Notes under the pieces: model-generated | Seen by the model: the letters and a program-made list of their open reading frames with translations, nothing else | Database searches by the model: none | What the model was told of the DNA's origin: nothing | Shown: piece by piece, positions 62,264 to 64,000 of the stretch | Position numbering within the stretch: the first letter of the stretch is position 1 | How the letters are laid out: the number at the start of each line of letters is the position of its first letter | Translations under genes and position numbers: made by a program | NCBI RefSeq assembly: GCF_030230605.1 | Contig: NZ_JASPDO010000008.1 | Location: 1 to 64,000, forward strand | Length of the DNA: 64,000 nt | Source: Brevibacterium sp. UMB1308A | GTDB taxonomy: Bacteria > Actinomycetota > Actinomycetes > Actinomycetales > Brevibacteriaceae | Reading direction: 5' to 3'

Positions 62264-63513
62264 ACCACGTAGAACTCACGGTTGATGCACCGGCGGCCGG
62301 CGGAGAGTCTGTTGCGCGTACCGCCGGCGGCGTGATTTTTGTCTCCGGTGCGATCCCGGGCGAGCGCGTCCGTGTTGAGATCACCGAAACGAAGAAGTCA
62401 TTTTCCCGTGGCCGGGTGGCCGAGGTGTGTGAGCCGTCCCCACACCGTGTGCCCGATAGGCGGATTGCGTGGGGGTGCCCGGACGTGGGTGGGGTCGAGT
62501 ACGCTCACGTCTCATTGGATCATTCGCGCGAACTCAAACGTGTCGCCGCACTTGACCAGTTCGCCCGCATCGGGAAGTTCGACCGCGAACTCATGGACCA
62601 ACTTGAGCGCGAGTTTCGCGTGACGCCTCCAGTGAATGACGGGGAAGAGTGGCGTACCCGTGTTCAACTCGCCGTCACTGGTGGGTGTGTTGGCATGTAC
62701 CGGGCGGGTAGCCATGACATTGTTCCCGTGACTCACGTGCCGCTCGCGGTTCCGGGTATCAATGACCTGAATCTGCACCAGGTGGACCTCACGGGCGCTG
62801 AACGCGTTGAGATCGCCGTGGGTGAAGCCGGGGGAGCGGTGACCGTGGTAGGGCGTGAAGAGATAGCGCACAGGCTCGCCGAGGTCGTTCCTGAAGGGTG
62901 GTCGCTCATGAGTCGTGCGGCCGGAAGGCGGAACCGGTCAAGTGCGGTAACGACGCTCCTTGCGGGGCCTGGGCGCGTGAGCCACACGGTGCGCGGGGTG
63001 ACCTTTGACCTCGACGCTGAAGGGTTCTGGCAGGTGCACCCGGACGCGGCTGACATTTTGAGCCGAGGTGTCGTGGAGCGGGTGCGTGGCGATGTAGCTG
63101 ATCTGTTTTGTGGTGCGGGTTTGCTCGCCATTATGGTCGCCCGGGAAACCGGGGCTCGCGTGTGGGGCGTGGAGGGATCTGCGCTCGCGATTGAGAGTGC
63201 GCGTTCTAACGCGAAGCGCGCCGGAGTAGATGCCACCTTCGATGTGGGCCGGGTCGAAAAGCTGGGCGCACTCACAGGCGCTGACACGGTCGTGGTGGAC
63301 CCACCTCGGGCGGGTCTTGATCCTGCCGTTATCCGTTTAATTGCGTCGTCGACGTGTGGGCGTGTGGTGTATGTGTCGTGTGACGGGGCCACATTTTCGC
63401 GTGACGCACAACGTCTTCAAAACTCCGGTTTCCAGTGTCGTGACATTCAAGCGTTCGATCTGTTTCCGCTCACTGCCCACGTCGAATTTATTGGGACGTT
63501 CGACCGGGTGTGA
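62260..63513 (+). CDS. TrmA/RumA-like class I SAM-dependent RNA methyltransferase
   Basis: Protein of 417 aa. It has an N-terminal TRAM domain (about 1-60) with GGVIFVSGAIPGERVRV, then a methyltransferase domain with the SAM loop DLFCGAGLLAIMVARETG, VVVDPPRAGLDPAVIR and the catalytic-cysteine motif VYVSCDGATFSRD. The four-cysteine iron-sulfur motif of true RumA is not seen: the region has WGCPDVGGVEYAHVS, with only one cysteine. Likely a uridine-5 methyltransferase of tRNA or rRNA. It overlaps the permease by four bases. Confidence 0.88.
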   Translation: MNHVELTVDAPAAGGESVARTAGGVIFVSGAIPGERVRVEITETKKSFSRGRVAEVCEPSPHRVPDRRIAWGCPDVGGVEYAHVSLDHSRELKRVAALDQFARIGKFDRELMDQLEREFRVTPPVNDGEEWRTRVQLAVTGGCVGMYRAGSHDIVPVTHVPLAVPGINDLNLHQVDLTGAERVEIAVGEAGGAVTVVGREEIAHRLAEVVPEGWSLMSRAAGRRNRSSAVTTLLAGPGRVSHTVRGVTFDLDAEGFWQVHPDAADILSRGVVERVRGDVADLFCGAGLLAIMVARETGARVWGVEGSALAIESARSNAKRAGVDATFDVGRVEKLGALTGADTVVVDPPRAGLDPAVIRLIASSTCGRVVYVSCDGATFSRDAQRLQNSGFQCRDIQAFDLFPLTAHVEFIGTFDRV

Positions 63514-63546
63514 AGGTAGAGAACTACTGGGATATGCGATAAGATT

Positions 63547-63564
63547 TATCTTGATGTCAAGATA
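63547..63564. promoter_or_regulatory. Perfect palindromic operator upstream of aconitase
   Basis: TATCTTGA (63547-63554), TG, TCAAGATA (63557-63564): 8-base arms with a 2-base centre, 106 bases before the acnA start. The length and symmetry fit a dimeric repressor of MarR type. A TACTTT -10-like hexamer overlaps its right end at 63563-63568, so binding would block transcription. Confidence 0.6.
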
Positions 63565-63669
63565 CTTTAGGTAACAGATGTGTGCCCTAAATGGATCGTC
63601 TGACGGTTCCGGGTGCGCGTTGGGACAGACCCGCGGTTGCCGGTATCTTCGCAACTAAAAGAGGAGACC

Positions 63670-64000
63670 ATGAGTACTGTCGACAGCTTTAAGTCGAAGA
63701 GCACCCTGGACGTAGGTGCTCAGTCGTACGAAATCTACCGTCTAGACGCCGTTAAAGGTTCCGAAAAGCTTCCTTTCAGCCTGAAGGTGCTTCTGGAAAA
63801 CCTGCTCCGCACTGAAGACGGCGCCAACATCACCAAGAAGCACATCGAAGCGCTCGCTCAGTGGGACGCTAAGGCTGAACCAAGCACGGAAATCCAGTAC
63901 ACTCCAGCTCGCGTGGTCATGCAGGACTTCACCGGTGTTCCTTGCATCGTGGACTTGGCAACCATGCGTGAAGCTGTGAAGGAACTTGGCGGAGACCCTT
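63670..64000 (+). CDS. acnA: Aconitate hydratase, 5' part only
   Basis: Runs off the window after 110 residues. The N-terminus ([15 protein letters not shown], then [14 protein letters not shown] and [21 protein letters not shown]) is that of AcnA-type aconitase, the iron-sulfur enzyme of the citric acid cycle. The ATG has GAGGAG 4 bases upstream. A perfect palindrome lies in its leader. Confidence 0.95.
   Translation, partial: MSTVDSFKSKSTLDVGAQSYEIYRLDAVKGSEKLPFSLKVLLENLLRTEDGANITKKHIEALAQWDAKAEPSTEIQYTPARVVMQDFTGVPCIVDLATMREAVKELGGDP

Overview
The window is a run of actinobacterial housekeeping chromosome, probably from an order Micrococcales-like organism of moderate G+C. The evidence for this is gene order and lineage-restricted families: aroG next to a PknL-type kinase and an Rv2175c-type regulator, MoxR/DUF58/transglutaminase beside mraZ, the full division and cell wall (dcw) cluster with SepF, YggT and DivIVA, DUF3040, DUF4192, DUF4193, DUF3093, DUF3710 and SepH, a sigma factor with a long Lys/Ala/Thr tail, and a fused CydDC. 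I cannot name a genus. Apart from one OGG-fold gene, I see no phage, insertion sequence, CRISPR array, tRNA or rRNA.

Layout. 1-5183: end of a bifunctional-nuclease-family gene, aroG, then a minus-strand pair (LysM lytic transglycosylase and PASTA kinase) facing an Rv2175c-like DNA-binding protein. 5212-7995: polyprenyl synthase, dinB and a small DUF3040 membrane protein. 7998-12210: minus-strand moxR, DUF58 and transglutaminase operon. 12211-12519: divergent control region packed with GTGG half-sites at 10-bp spacing, which look like MraZ boxes. 12520-30268: mraZ, rsmH, ftsL, ftsI, murE, murF, mraY, murD, ftsW, murG, murC, ftsQ, ftsZ, pgeF, sepF, yggT and divIVA, nearly all overlapping or tightly spaced, with a strong terminator after sepF and another after divIVA. 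30387-37186: lspA, rluD, dnaE, hisD and nrdR. 37350-42364: an OGG-fold glycosylase-like protein, a HelD-type helicase, a spermidine-synthase-like protein and DUF4192. 42479-47733: principal sigma factor, glyoxalase-like protein, lipoprotein amidase and topoisomerase IV subunit B. 47901-53788: cytochrome bd operon cydA, cydB, cydDC. 53802-63513: sepH, coproporphyrin ferrochelatase, small actinobacterial proteins, dut, DUF3710, an OB-fold protein, a paired TrkA-type potassium regulator, an APC permease and a TrmA-like RNA methyltransferase. 63670-64000: start of aconitase.

How the genes work together. Most of the window builds and divides the cell envelope. The Mur enzymes, MraY and MurG make lipid II. 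FtsW and FtsI polymerise and cross-link it at the FtsZ ring, which SepF and SepH help to organise. DivIVA directs polar growth, the PASTA kinase probably senses wall fragments, and the amidase and transglycosylase trim the wall. A second theme is respiration and redox: cytochrome bd with its CydDC exporter, ferrochelatase, aconitase, and a sigma-R-like promoter in front of the principal sigma gene.

The most interesting signals are regulatory or genome-scale. They are a dispersed CCGAGGT heptamer (about 55 copies on both strands, in different codon phases), the MraZ-type half-site arrays that also face moxR, a family of apparently leaderless promoters ending 6-7 bases before the start codon, and perfect palindromes at helD, acnA and the OGG-fold gene. 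No wholly new multi-gene system is evident.
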